The translations under genes and the position numbers were made by a program. Positions 22,024 through 33,529 of a DNA stretch of 64,000 nt are shown piece after piece. The DNA comes from Thalassia testudinum. Its lineage: Eukaryota; Streptophyta; Magnoliopsida; Alismatales; Hydrocharitaceae. The notes under the pieces are model-generated. The model ran no database searches. It was given only the letters and a program-made list of their open reading frames with translations, and was not told the origin of the DNA. The stretch spans positions 97,318,001 to 97,382,000 of the forward strand of contig JAZHRO010000073.1 of the NCBI GenBank assembly GCA_037157565.1. The letters run 5' to 3'. Numbering within the stretch: the first letter of the stretch is position 1; every line of letters starts with the position of its first letter.

Positions 22024-24668
22024 TGATGGGAACATTATTATAGGCCATAACTAGCCACTTTTAGTCAGGTTTGATTGATAAAAAGTCTTACATGATCATT
22101 TGAAGGTCATAATTCAATAATATTCTAATTTGAGAGAATTGGAAATCAGGGTTAATTATGTAATTTTAACAGCACATCATGAACATAGATTAACCACAGG
22201 ATTTTTCATGGGTTAATTAAAGGTCAAATGAGTGGGTCCACACAGACAGAAATAGGGTTTCATGCTTTTTAAGAAACGCAACTACACATAAAACCCTAAT
22301 TTCAAACCTACTTAAATTAAAGAGGTTTTGGCAAAAATAAAATTCATCTGAACCTCCTAAATTCATAGAAAAATACTCTAAGTGGTTTTGCACCAAAGTT
22401 CAATCATCTAGACCCATTTTGTCCTAGAATAGAGTTATAGATGGAATTTTGCCCTTATTTGGGTTTCTCTGCAAATTTACCAATCAAACATGGCAAAAAC
22501 TCAAATCCAACTTCATCATTAGATTTCTTATGTCTAAATTCGATTAAGTCAAAAATTTAGGCCCAATCAGAGTCCATCTTGACCAAGTTTGCAATTTAGC
22601 CCTTTAAAACTCTATTTCTAACATTTAGCCCCTCAGGTGTCTAATTCTTTGCAATTAGTCCCCTAACTTCTCATCATTTTCTTCATTTAGGTCCATACCA
22701 CCATTAGAGGTGGGAATGGACCTCAGTTGAGATTCACAGAGAGATTTCTCTCTCGAATCAAAACCAAATCCATCCAAATTTGAAGGGATTGATCTTGAGG
22801 AGATCCCCGATCTATTAATCCATCACAAGAATCCTAAATCAAATCGTAGAGCTCAGGTGAGCTTGAGGATTTTAGTAAACTTTTTCCCCAAAAATCATGA
22901 ATCAATCAAGCTCCTTTCCTCATTCAGAGCTCGTCCTAAAGCTCTATATAAGCTTCCCTATTCTCGGCCATTCTCCTTAGTTCAGAAAAGGTGGAGAACT
23001 ACTTCTCTTCTCCGACCGATCACATCTCGAGCTCCGACGACTCTCTCTAATCTCATCTTCTGGCCATCCAACAATCAAATTGGATGGCCCTCTGTCTTCC
23101 TCTAATGCTTCCGCCTCTCGCCGATCAAAGAAGAGGTTCACCTCACCTTTGTTGTCACCGCTCTACCACACCTCCTTCCTCGTCTTCTTCTGCACCGACC
23201 AACCAATGCTAGTGCCTCCACTTCGCTGTTCTTCCTCTTCATTCCCTCTAGTCTCTTCCTTTAACCTTCTCTTCACTTTCATCCACTTAAATCTAACTTT
23301 CGACCATCGCTTCACCCTCATCACCCCCGTCTTCCCCACATCCAGCATAAGCTCCGGCGAGCTTACGCCTACACCACAAACTACCAAACAACTCGCTACC
23401 GCCACCAAAAGCTCCACCACACCTCAACCTTCAAAATTCCTTTACCTATTCCATCTTCCAGCCACTCCACAACTCCCCCGAACACACACACATCTGATCA
23501 CCTTCTTCTATTTTGACTAGTCATGCTACACCTTAAACCACCACATCACAGCCACCACCGCACTTGCCTCACATCAGTGAAGCTCTTGAACTATTTTGGT
23601 CAGGCCGTGAGGCCGTATTTTGCTTTTCAAGTCTTTGTCGGAATGCCACTGTTGCCACCGTGTTCTCCATTTATGTTCGCTCATCTTCGACCATCATCTA
23701 CCCTATTGTCACTCTCCATCAACACAGACCCAACTCCTGAAGTCTCCCAAGCCCTTAATCAAAGCAGTAAGCAACATCCACTACCTCAATTCGACGAGAT
23801 TTGCTCTACTGCAACAAGAGAAGCTACACGCAAAGGAATGAAAGATATTAGTCCCACATCATGTGGGACAAAAGCGTGACCGAGCATAAGTTGCTTTCAT
23901 GATCTTGGATATTCACCTACAAGAGCACATGTGTGAGGTCCCTCACACACCCCTACGCACGTGCTGCACGCCCTTGCTTGCGGTTCACACCACGCAAGTC
24001 TGGACACTGGGTCCGATTACCTAGATCCAATCTGTTTTGAAGAGAAAAGAATCTGAGGACGGGGGAGGGCTTTGCACTGTGGCCTTGGGATTCATGCCCT
24101 CCTCCTCTCTCAACACTTAGCTGAGATCTGAAGAAGGGCTTCTGTGTAGGTGTGCTACCCTTGTGCCTTTGCACCTGAGAGGTCCTTGTGCCTTTACAAG
24201 ACCCTTGCATATCTGTTGTAGCTGTGCCTCAGCTCTTGCTGAGGCATGAAGATAAGGCGTCTGTGTCCCTTTTCCCGACGTCTGCGCCTTGTGCTTGTGC
24301 TGGTTCTATTCTGATATTGTAGTGGATAATTGGAATATCTGATTATGGTTACTATTCAAATATTTAAGTGATTATAGAGCTTGAACATTAGGGTTAATTT
24401 GATGATTCAAATCACCATTTTAACCCCATCTTTTTGACTCTCATTTCTGATTTATTGCTATACTATTCTGATATATACATTGAGCATCATTTTGAATATA
24501 TTTGCATATCTTCTCTCATAATTATGATTAGTGATTTAAATTGCCAATTTACTCCCTGTGAATGACCTTGGACTCACATCGATATTGCGTTTATAAATTT
24601 GTGTTTGTGCGAATTTCATCCTATGCTATGATGTATATTTCTTAAAATGAGGATTCTCGCAATAAACA
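22024..24668 (+). repeat. 3' LTR of element A0 (B-family LTR)
   Basis: Begins TGATGGGAACATTATTATAG like the LTRs of B, and probably ends GCAATAAACA, giving about 2.65 kb (B has 2.82 kb). A TATATAAG box lies at 22945-22952 and the U5 motif near 24551-24570. The right end is inferred by comparison with B and could be off by a few bases. Short frames inside it (for example 23080-23520) are not genes. Confidence 0.75.
22945..22952 (+). promoter_or_regulatory. TATA box of LTR A0
   Basis: TATATAAG at the position equivalent to the TATAAAA boxes of the B and B'' LTRs. Likely core promoter of the element. Confidence 0.55.
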
Positions 24669-25079
24669 CTCCTCCTCCCCACCTCGCTGGTGCCCTCCTC
24701 CTCCTCCTCCCCATTTCCTCCCCTACCTCCTCCTCCTCCTCTTGACCGTCCCCTCCTCAACTCCCCCCTCCTACCCCACCTCCTGACCACCCTCTCCACC
24801 TCCTCGGTTCCTCCCCCTCCTCCTCCTCTTAACCACCACTCTCCTCCACCGTCAGTACCCCCTCCTCCTCATCATCCTGTCCCCCTCCCCCTTGCTAATC
24901 GTCGACACCCTCCTCCTCCCACCCACCCTCCTCCTCCTCCTGATCATCCCCTCCTCCTCCTTCTCGGCTACCCCCTTCCTGCTCCACCCCCTCCTCCTCC
25001 TCCTCCTAACCACCCCCTTATGATGCCCTCCCTCCTCTCCTCTCCCCCTACCTATCGTCCTCCTCCCATCCAATATCAC
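24669..25079 (+). repeat. CCT-rich low-complexity tract with a proline-rich frame
   Basis: About 400 bp of (CCT/CTC)n-like sequence at the right end of LTR A0. One plus frame (24690-25082) is open and would read as a proline/serine-rich chain with PPPPP runs, histidines and a short C-terminal tail. This composition follows automatically from CCT repeats, so coding is unproven. It could be a proline-rich exon of the CACTA element or plain satellite-like DNA. Confidence 0.6.
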
Positions 25080-25279
25080 TAATCAAATAAACATTTGAAC
25101 TAGCTTAATTTACTTAATTGATTCTATTTAATTTTCGTCATGCTTGATAGTCTGACTCAATTTATTCTACTTTTGAAATTACAGGTTATCGCTGATAAGC
25201 ATTCTTAGAGGCTATACTACTTAAAGGTATAATTTTAATGTTTTTAATTTATTTAAACGATAATATAGGTTTTTATTAG

Positions 25280-25374
25280 ATGTGGGGTGTGCCTACATAG
25301 TATTGTTAGTTTCATTGAATGAATGTAGGGTGTGCCCACTTGTATGTTTTATTTAGAATGTGGGGTGTGCCCAT
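25280..25374 (+). repeat. Three copies of a near-palindromic GTGGGGTGTGCCCAC motif
   Basis: TGTGGGGTGTGCCTACA (25281), ATGTAGGGTGTGCCCAC (25323) and ATGTGGGGTGTGCCCAT (25359) lie within 95 bp. Each can pair GTGGG with CCCAC around a 4-5 base centre. A related copy, TGTGGGGTTATCCCAC, sits at 27567-27582 across LTR H. CACTA transposons carry clustered subterminal motifs bound by their proteins, but the link is only a guess. Confidence 0.6.
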
Positions 25375-25381
25375 GTTGTGA

Positions 25382-27530
25382 TCATAAATCGCGTATTTGA
25401 TTCAGAAAGCGTCGTAGTATAGTTGTGAAATCCAATTGAATAAAAATTAATATATCGAGACGGTGAGTCTTAGTCAATCTCAGGGAGGCGTTAAAGAAGT
25501 GAGATTGATTTTGATTTTATACTTTCTTAGAATTGGACCTCGATTTCTAGGTGCGAGTTAGAGATGCACCAGTCGCATTGTTTACGTGGAAAATGTGTGT
25601 GTGCATCAAATATATCACGAATGTGAAAGTGTGTGTTGGTGTTCACACAACCTCAATAATGCGATGACGACTAGAAGAAAATAAATCAATCGCTAATTCA
25701 TTAATATCCTTAGGGACCGACATTTTGTTGCATTGAGATAAAGAATGTAAAGTAGGCAACTAATGATTTTATTTCTTCAAAGGAATATTGTCATTACAAT
25801 CAGGTGTAGAGGAATGCTTGTACATGAAAGATTGAAACAATTCTAACTAACATAAATATTATGCATGCATGGATCTAAGATAGATTATGCATGCTGTCTC
25901 AGGGATGGAGGATACTACTAATCATTAGTAGAAAATAATGTAGAAATGAAATCTACGAAGAACTAGCTAACAGAAAATAGGCATTGGAGGTGGTCTCCAA
26001 TGGCTGTGTGACTTGAGGTGGTGTGAGGGGAAAGAGGAACGACAAAGGTGGTTGGCTGTCCTCTTGAGAAGGTAGTAGAGTTTCTTGCATCTTGGGCTTG
26101 AATGTGGTGGTGCTTGAAGGTGGAGGAGCTCGCCAATGGTGTTGGAGATTGAGGTGACATCCAAGATGGGTCTCTTGGTCGTCTAAGGAGAGTATTATAT
26201 AGACTCTTGGACAGCCAAGGTCCTCTCAAGAGAAGTCTCTAGACTTCTCTAGAGTGGAGGGCCAAGAGGGCTATTTTTAGACTTCTTAGATCCACTTTTT
26301 GTGGATCTAAGAATGACCATGTGTGAACATTCTAGAGTCTTCTCTAGAATTGGCGGCTAGGTGTGTGTGTGTAGGTGTGTGTGCATGAATATGTGGGTGT
26401 GCATGTGCACCAATAGGTGGCCAAATGGACCACCTAGGTCCATGGCTAGGTTTGTTGAATTAGGTTGTCTAGGAATGGTATATGTGCAACCAATTACTAA
26501 GTGATTGTTTCAATTAACTTATCCAAGTTTAATTAGGTCAATGTATGTGTAATCGGGAGAGAGCATACCTAATTAGGTCAAGGTTGAGTCAATTGGATTC
26601 TCACTGAGTCCAATTAGACTTGTGATGGTTGAGATTTGAGCTCAATTTGACTCTATGAGCCCAATTGATTAGGTGAAAAGGGTGATTGACTTGGATCCAA
26701 GTCAATTGGGTTTGGTGAGAACCTAACTAGGTTCTTAGGAGGGTCATAGGGTGGTGTATTAGGCTTAGGGCACCTTAATTTAGGTTCAACAGAGTGTAGA
26801 ATTGGGTTTAAGGGCTTAGGAAATCAAGATCTAGGCTTGATTTCAAAGATAGCAACTGGAGAGGGGTTATAGACATCTGATTTAATAATCCGACGACTTA
26901 AACTTCAAAATCAGAAGTCCAAAACTCTGGTTTGGATGTCCAAAGTTGAATCAGGGTGAAGTTTAGGTTCTGTTTTGGAATTCTACAAAATTTAGACATT
27001 TGACACCTTGTCTAGACGTCCAATATTCCAGAAAAATTGGGTTTTGGCTCTGTGGGTGGTGTCTATGGGTCTTGGATGTCCATATATGGGCTAGAATAAG
27101 GGTTTTGAGGTATCCTAGGCTAAGGTGGCCTAATCTAAGGGTGGCTAGGGTTTAAGAAGGTCTCTAGGCCTATCCTAAGGCTAAGAAAGGTCATATGTTC
27201 TTTGTAATTTAATCCCTACATTAAAATTCTACAAGTAAGGTAGTATACCTCATCCCTACATTATTTTTTCATCTTTATTCCAGGGTTTCTACTCCAACTT
27301 TGCCGCAACTCTAGCTTTTTCCTTGCTTCAGATCTAGCTTCAGGCCATCTCCTGAGCTTCTTATTGCCTAAAATCCCAAATATTATGCTAGTCAGTACAT
27401 TATGACATTATTTCATGCATATCTAAGTAAAACTGGAAAGATGCAATGTATGTTATTTATGCATGAATTATACTACAATTATGCTAAGTTCTAACTTAAT
27501 TTAGGTCATTTAAGTCCTATGTTTACTACA
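25382..27530 (-). repeat. LTR H, probable solo LTR in minus orientation
   Basis: On the minus strand it starts TGTAGTAAACATAGG (right end near 27530). It has a TATATAAT box at 26194-26201 and the U5 motif near 25464-25490. The left end near 25382 is uncertain, and I found neither a target duplication nor a primer-binding site. The order U3, TATA, U5 motif fits an LTR. The AT-rich remainder has no credible gene. Confidence 0.55.
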
Positions 27531-28707
27531 CGATAAGCCCACTTGTTTAGTTGAAATGAAATTTAATGTGGGGTTATCCCACTTTGATGGTGAGTATTTA
27601 TTTTGCTATGCAAGTTTATAGAGAACTTCAAAATATAAGGGGAAACTTTGTCAAATTTTTTTCAAAATTGTTTTAATGTTTAGTAGGGTTTCAAGTTTTA
27701 ATGTTTAGGATTTAGGTGGCAGACATGGAACATTACATTCCAGTGATCAATCTCCCTTCCTTTTGAGTTTAATGAGTTCTTGAGATCATAGAAGGTCTAT
27801 CTAGGTCATTAATTTGATTGAAACTACTGAGGATCTAAAAGGCAATATTTAGTCTAGTTCTGAAGTTACCTATGTTTGTTAGCAATTTATGTTTTATTTG
27901 GGTTCATAAGGCTTGTAGTTGAGCTTCTTTGAGCATAGGTAGAAATTTGAAACTCTACAGAGCTTATTTGAATCATGTTATAATAAAATAACATTTTTGT
28001 ATACTTCTTTTTAGCATTCAAGGAAAATAATTTTATTTCTTATCAGATGATTGCTTATGTTTAATATCAATTTCATTGCAATTATGAGTATTATTTTAGA
28101 TACACATACTTGCTAAAGAAGATATATGCACACGAGAACAAACATTAGGTATTCTAACTTCTAACGTAAAAGTCCTCCGAGTCAAATTGTGTCCAAATTA
28201 CTCGCTCGTCAGGACTTATGACCATGTTATACGGACAATGCAGGAAGTGTAAGTATACCTCACTTACATGCATGATGTGTTGTCCTTGTAGCATGTCATA
28301 AGACTAGATCGACTTTAGTTCGGTGAAGTATTGAACTAAAGAAGATCCTTAAAGATTTGATCACAACTTAGTTTTGCTTGATACATGTAACCTTGTGTGG
28401 TGAAATTTTGGTTTCATCTTCCTACTCTTCTCCAGTATACTAACTAATCTTATCTAGTTTCCTATGGTACCATTAACTAGGTGTTAAAGGAAATCGTGCT
28501 AAGGTTAGTATTGGGGGGTATATTGGAGAAGTGTGGGGAAATGCTGTTGAAATTTCACCGCACTAAGATTACATGCAATGAGAAAACCTTAGTTATGATC
28601 AAATCTTTGAAAATGACCTATAAAGTGAAAATCTTAATCAAGATACACATCATTCATTCATTGCCCTTCCTAATAAGTGATTTGTTTATATTAAATTTTA
28701 GGTTATA
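27531..28707. other. Unassigned DNA upstream of the CACTA transposase
   Basis: AT-rich DNA without a credible gene apart from the 3' end, which reads into the start of the TNP2 frame. The GTGGGG motif near 27567 repeats the motifs at 25280-25374, so this was probably continuous with the DNA left of LTR H. It may be the 5' part of the CACTA element; no CACTA terminal repeat was found. Confidence 0.4.
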
Positions 28708-30163
28708 ATGGATACATCTTGGATTCGATTGCGGGGTGCAGATTACACCAGATATAAGGATGTAGCAATTTCATTCCTGGATTGGGCCTTTGATGACGAT
28801 AGGAAGATATTTAGGCGAGGAGATCAACTTGATAATATCTTCTACCCATGCAAAAGATGTTTGAATGGTTCCTTGCATGGCCATAACACTATGCTCGAGT
28901 ACTTGATTTGTAATGAGTGGTGGCAACTTTACACTACTTGCGTAGCACATGGAGAGGAGATAATTGGGAAAGTCATAAATAATGAAGACACTGTTGAGAA
29001 GAGATTGACAAGGAAATTGTTGATAGTGGAGGTGAAGAAATATATGAAATGTTGAACAAGATGAGAGTAGGAAAGGATATAAATACAGATAAAGAAGATC
29101 CGTTCAGTTGTGATCCATTCTATGATGTTGTTAAGGCAGCTGAGGATCCTATTGTTCTCGGTGTTACGAGAATGTCTAAATTGTCGTTTCTATTGAAGAT
29201 GTTTCAACTGAAGGTTATAAAACAAATTAGTTCTAAATTCATGTTAGAATACTTCAGTTTATTGCTGAGCTGTTGAATAACCCTAATGGTTTTCCAGCTT
29301 TATGGTACGAGGTAAGAAAATAGATTCGCAAGCTTGGTTTGGACTATGAGAAGATCGATTCATGTCCGAATGACTACATTCTTTTCATAAATGAATTCAT
29401 AAACTTGAGTAACTATCTTGAATGTGGACATGAGAGATATAAGAAAGGTAAAAATGAAAGTAAGAGTAAACAACCTCAGAAGGTTTTTCGTTACTTCCTA
29501 CTGACACCTATGCTTTAATGCCTTTTTACATCAATTAAAACAACATGGTGGATGATATGGTACCAGGATTGTAAATCTCAAGATGAAAGAATACGTCATC
29601 CAACTAATTCAGAGGAGTGGAAGAGATTTGATGAAAGAAATAATTTATTCGCTTTAAAAGCAGCAAGGAACGTGCAATTGGGCCTTGAAAGTGATGGATT
29701 TAATCCATTTAAGAGTGTATACCCATCTTACTCTATATAGCCAGTGGTAATGGTCACTTATAACTTACCTCCGTGGTTGTGTATGAGATCGTCATTCATG
29801 ATGCTAACCCTATTAATCACTTTCCCAAAACAACCAGGAAATGCAATAAATGTTTATCTGCAACAATTAATCGAAGAACAAAAATAGTTTTGGTGCACTG
29901 GCATGAAGGCATATGATATAGAAAAGAAAGAATTTTACAATATGCATGCAGCACTATTGTGGACCACAAACAACTTTCCAGTATATGCAAATTTGTCATG
30001 TTGGAGCACTAAAGAAAAGCTTGCTTGCCGAGTCTGTATGGAAGATACTTATGACCTTTAACTGCTAGAAAGTAAGAAATTCTATTCCTTAGGACATCGC
30101 AGATTCCTACTTATTGAACATATATGGCTAACATCACAGTTCAGGGGTAAATTTGATGGTAGG
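28708..30163 (+). pseudogene. CACTA (En/Spm) TNP2-type transposase, 5' part
   Basis: The transposase of a CACTA DNA transposon. The start ATG at 28708 opens a transposase-associated domain (CPCKKC-like zinc motif, here YPCKRC at about 28846; CNEWWQLYTTCVAHGEE near 28910-28960). A spacer follows, then the TNP2 segment LDYEKIDSCPNDYILF at about 29340. NVQLGLESDGFNPF lies near 29670, PWLCMRSSFMMLTLLI near 29772 and FPVYANLSCWSTKEKLACRVC near 29980. The reading breaks off at KFDG where element E begins. Stops and frameshifts (about 29055, 29320, 29518, 29738, 29888, 30060) show decay. It resumes at 54199. Confidence 0.9.
30159..30163. repeat. Target-site duplication of element E, left copy (GTAGG)
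   Basis: GTAGG directly before the 5' LTR of E. The second copy is at 54194-54198, directly after its 3' LTR. Removing E and one copy rejoins the TNP2 reading. Confidence 0.93.
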
Positions 30164-30875
30164 TGATTAGCCCATATTTGTGGACTATTTAGGTATTTAA
30201 GTGCCTAGACATTAAGCTTTCATTAACATTTATTTAGCATGCATTATGATGTAAATAGATTAATTTATATTTTTCGACTTAATTACATAATTCATGCATT
30301 TGGAATTGACTTAGATCAGAATGCAATTAGGTGCATTACATACATTGTTTTAATTAATATAGAAGATAAGGATTTGTGCGTAAATAATCCTAATATTTTA
30401 TTATATTATTATTCTTCTTTTTCAAGAACGACTCCGCTTCGTCAACGGCCATTCACTCCAACCACAGCTGCAAGCATTCCTCCTCCGTGAAAAGTGGATC
30501 TGAAGCCTTCAATGCACACGCTCCATTTCAAATGCTTGGAGCCACAACTACAAAGGGAGAGGAGAGTCACCATCTTTGCGCAAGCCTCCATCCTAACCCA
30601 ATACCGTGCTTCACCTCCTCACCACCAGCATCAACTGTGGTAGCGTAGCTCCACCACCGTGGGCGTGTGGTGTGACAGCCTACACCGGCAACTAGAGTCC
30701 CTGCATCACCATGCTTCACTAGAAACATCATCCCCACCACCTTTCCCTTGCATCTTCTTCCTTGTGCTTCACTTAAAACATCAAGAACAAACCCAACATT
30801 TCGCAACCTCCCAGCCGCAAGCAGCATCATCACGCACGGCCACCAGCCATGCCACCGCGTGCACCCACGCCTTAT
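30164..30875 (+). repeat. 5' LTR of element E, first piece
   Basis: TGATTAGCCCATATTTGTG start, matching the 3' LTR at 53175. The homology runs through the CACGGCCACCAGCC region to the B insertion at 30876. Confidence 0.9.
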
Positions 30876-32355
30876 TGTTAGTCGCTCTGAAAAGGGTTTT
30901 AAAATCTTCGTGTTGCAGTATAGGTCGAATCAGTGCAAAAAAAATACAATCTATTACTCGAATTTGAAGTCCGAAGTCGAACAAGGGGAGCAAATAGGAA
31001 TTCACACACTAATCTCAAATAATGTAAATGAGCACAAGAATTTAATCCACAAAATGATATTCGATAAATATTAATCTGTCACATTAGATATTCAATGAAT
31101 TCTCATGTATTTGGAGGCAATAAAATGGTAGAGAAGGTAAAATAATGGTGATTTAAATCATCGATTATTCTCTAAGCATATATATCAAGCATTCAATATC
31201 TCAACAGTGATTCTAACCATCAAGCCTCAAATCAAACGTCTGCTGGTAGGATCAGACATTTTAAACATCAGATGCTACAATGCTTTTCTTCTTCTCTTCT
31301 TATGCAGACTCTTCTTTCTTCTTTAGCTTTTCTTCTTCTCTTCTCTTCTTTCTCTTCTCTACCTATTACTCTGTCTGTTACTCCTTCTACTTCTTTTCTC
31401 TTCGACACGAGCCTTCTTCTTTTCGTTCTGTCTTCAACCTCTTCTCCATTCTTCCTTTCTTTGGTTTCTGCTTCAGTATCCTCTTCTTCTCACACACAAG
31501 GGGAACTCTCAAATGGCTAAGTGTTAGCCATTACCCAACAAAGCAAAACCCCCTTGCCCCACGCTCTCTCTCCTTCTCTCTCTGGGTTCCGCTCTCCTAG
31601 AGCCTTACACAGTATCGAGTAATCAGATTTGGATCTTAGCGCACCTGGGACCAGGGCTACAGGCATGGGTCGCAGCCGAGGTGTGTGTAGGTTAGGTGGG
31701 TCAGGTTGGAGCCAGGCCCATGTGATGCGTGTCACGGGCGAGGCACGTGTGAGGTTGCGGGGGACCTCAACCCCCAAGTGATTTGAGGTGACAAGCCTCT
31801 ATCACTTTTTCAATTTATGTGGGCACGGGCTCTTGTTAGCTTCCAAGGTGGGACTACAGTCCCACCCTTCCTTTGCGTGTGCTGCTACAACTGTTGCTTC
31901 ATTTAATTGGGTAGCTGCAGAGGTTCACACCCCTAATTGAAGACCTTGGTGCATGCGTTGAGCCAAACCGCACGGCCTAGAGATAAACCTGGGGCGTGCG
32001 TGACCGTGAACATGAAGAACACGGTTAGGATGGGTGAAGGGCGGCAGAGAAATGACGAACACCTAAAAGGAGAAGTACGGTCTTTTGGCCTAATTAAATA
32101 CGTTCACCAGTATCGTCGGAGGGTGTCGAAAGTGTTGGCGGTGGCTTCGTGGAGGATGGCGACTTGTTGTGGCTGGGAAGAGGTGAAAACAGACGTGTGG
32201 TGATGGGTTATTCGGGGGAAGTGTTGGGTGCGTAAATGGAGAGATATTGAGAGGGCTTTTGTGCACGGAGGGATGATCATGCTTTTGGGAGTTGTGGCAA
32301 GGCATGTGGATGAGTGTAGCGATGGGGTCTCCTCACTGGAGGGATTGCCAGAGAT

Positions 32356-32360
32356 GGGGA
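32356..32360. repeat. Target-site duplication of solo LTR C (GGGGA)
   Basis: GGGGA at 32356-32360 is repeated at 34134-34138. The uninterrupted sequence GAGATGGGGACGA is seen in the sister LTR at 43111-43123, which proves the insertion. Confidence 0.92.
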
Positions 32361-33110
32361 TGGTCGGGCGTGTTTCATGTGTTAGAAATCGAGGTTACAA
32401 GTAACCTGTCGTCGTAGTTGCAAAACACGTCAATCAAATAAAATTTATACCGAAACTCCAAGGGAGTCCTGGGTCGAACACAGGGAGACGACATTTACTT
32501 TACGTGAAAATCGTGCTTCATTTTGTTTCTTTTTGGTATTTTAGGGTTTTGATATTTTTTTGTATTTTTGAAATAAAAGAAATCAAGCAAACATATCACA
32601 AGATAGAGATCTGGAACAAATCTGATATATACTACTTCTAATGTCAATTACAAGAAACTATGAAAGCATATAAAGAGAGGGAGGTGAGAGGAAATCTCCC
32701 AAATTGGCTGTTTGATGAGACGAAGGCACCTAACGGAAGCTTGAACGAAGGAGGTGAGGAGCAGGCCGATGGAGGTGAGATGCTGGAGGACGTCGGGTTG
32801 AGGAAAGCTTCAGCGTAGCTCCGGAATGGAGGTAGGAAGACGGAGTTGATCTGCTACCAGAATGGAGGTGAGAGGACATCTCCAAGGTGACCTATGAAGG
32901 GAGATGGGAAGTTGGAGGAGTATTTGGTGGGGTAGAGGTTCGCTACACTAATAGGCACCTTGGGAGCTTGAGAACAAGCTCCAATGGAGCGTTGGTAGGC
33001 TTGCTAGAGCTTGGGAGTAAGTGGGAGTAGAGTAGGTAGAGATGGCTTGGAAGGGAGGGGCAGTAGGTCCTTTTATAGTGGAGGAGGAGAGGCAAAAATC
33101 GTATCTGGGT

Positions 33111-33340
33111 CTTTACTGACGTCCACAAACTTCGCTGCAGCTGTCGCTGAAGATCCGCCCTTCAATTGCTCTTGCTGGCACTCACGGGCCTTTAATGACG
33201 TCCACAAAAGTCACTGCAGCTGTCGCTGAAGATCCGCCCTTCAATTCCTCTTGCTGGCACGCGCGGGCCTTTAGTGACAGCTGCAAGTGTCGCTAAAGGC
33301 CCTCATAAATGTTTCTGAAGATCCGCGCGTCTCCCTATTG
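33111..33340 (-). repeat. 79-bp tandem repeat in solo LTR C
   Basis: Units start with CTTTA(C/A/G)TGAC at 33111, 33190 and 33269, exactly 79 bp apart. The first two are very similar through GCTGAAGATCCGCCCTTCAA; the third is diverged in its middle. It lies just downstream of the TATA box on the minus strand, that is at the transcript start or upstream edge of R. Confidence 0.8.
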
Positions 33341-33461
33341 GCATGCGCTCCGCTGGCGCTGCGCACTTCGCGCACCTGTGTCGCACGTGCACTGGCGTGC
33401 CCTGGCATGCGCGTACGCTGCGCTGCTGTTGCTGAGCGGCCGGCCAAATTGAAAATTTAGG

Positions 33462-33529
33462 GACTGCAGGGATTCGAACCCGTGCCCCACCCTTCAGAAC
33501 TGTAGTCTGGACCATTGTGCCAAGTGTGC
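33462..33529 (-). ncRNA. tRNA-like module (A and B boxes) in solo LTR C
   Basis: On the minus strand TGGCACAATGG (33522-33512) fits the RNA polymerase III A box. GGTTCGAATCC (33480-33470) is a perfect B box 42 bases on, which is tRNA spacing. A TTTT follows a few bases after the 3' side (33457-33454). The arms do not fold into a full cloverleaf by eye, so this is a decayed or tRNA-derived module, not a working tRNA. A matching module lies in LTR C' at 55713-55782. Confidence 0.5.

Noticed and set aside
25254..25262. CGATA at 25258 as target duplication partner of CGATA at 27531 for LTR H
   Set aside because: The bases after it (ATATAGG) are not an LTR end, and the U5 end of H lies farther right.
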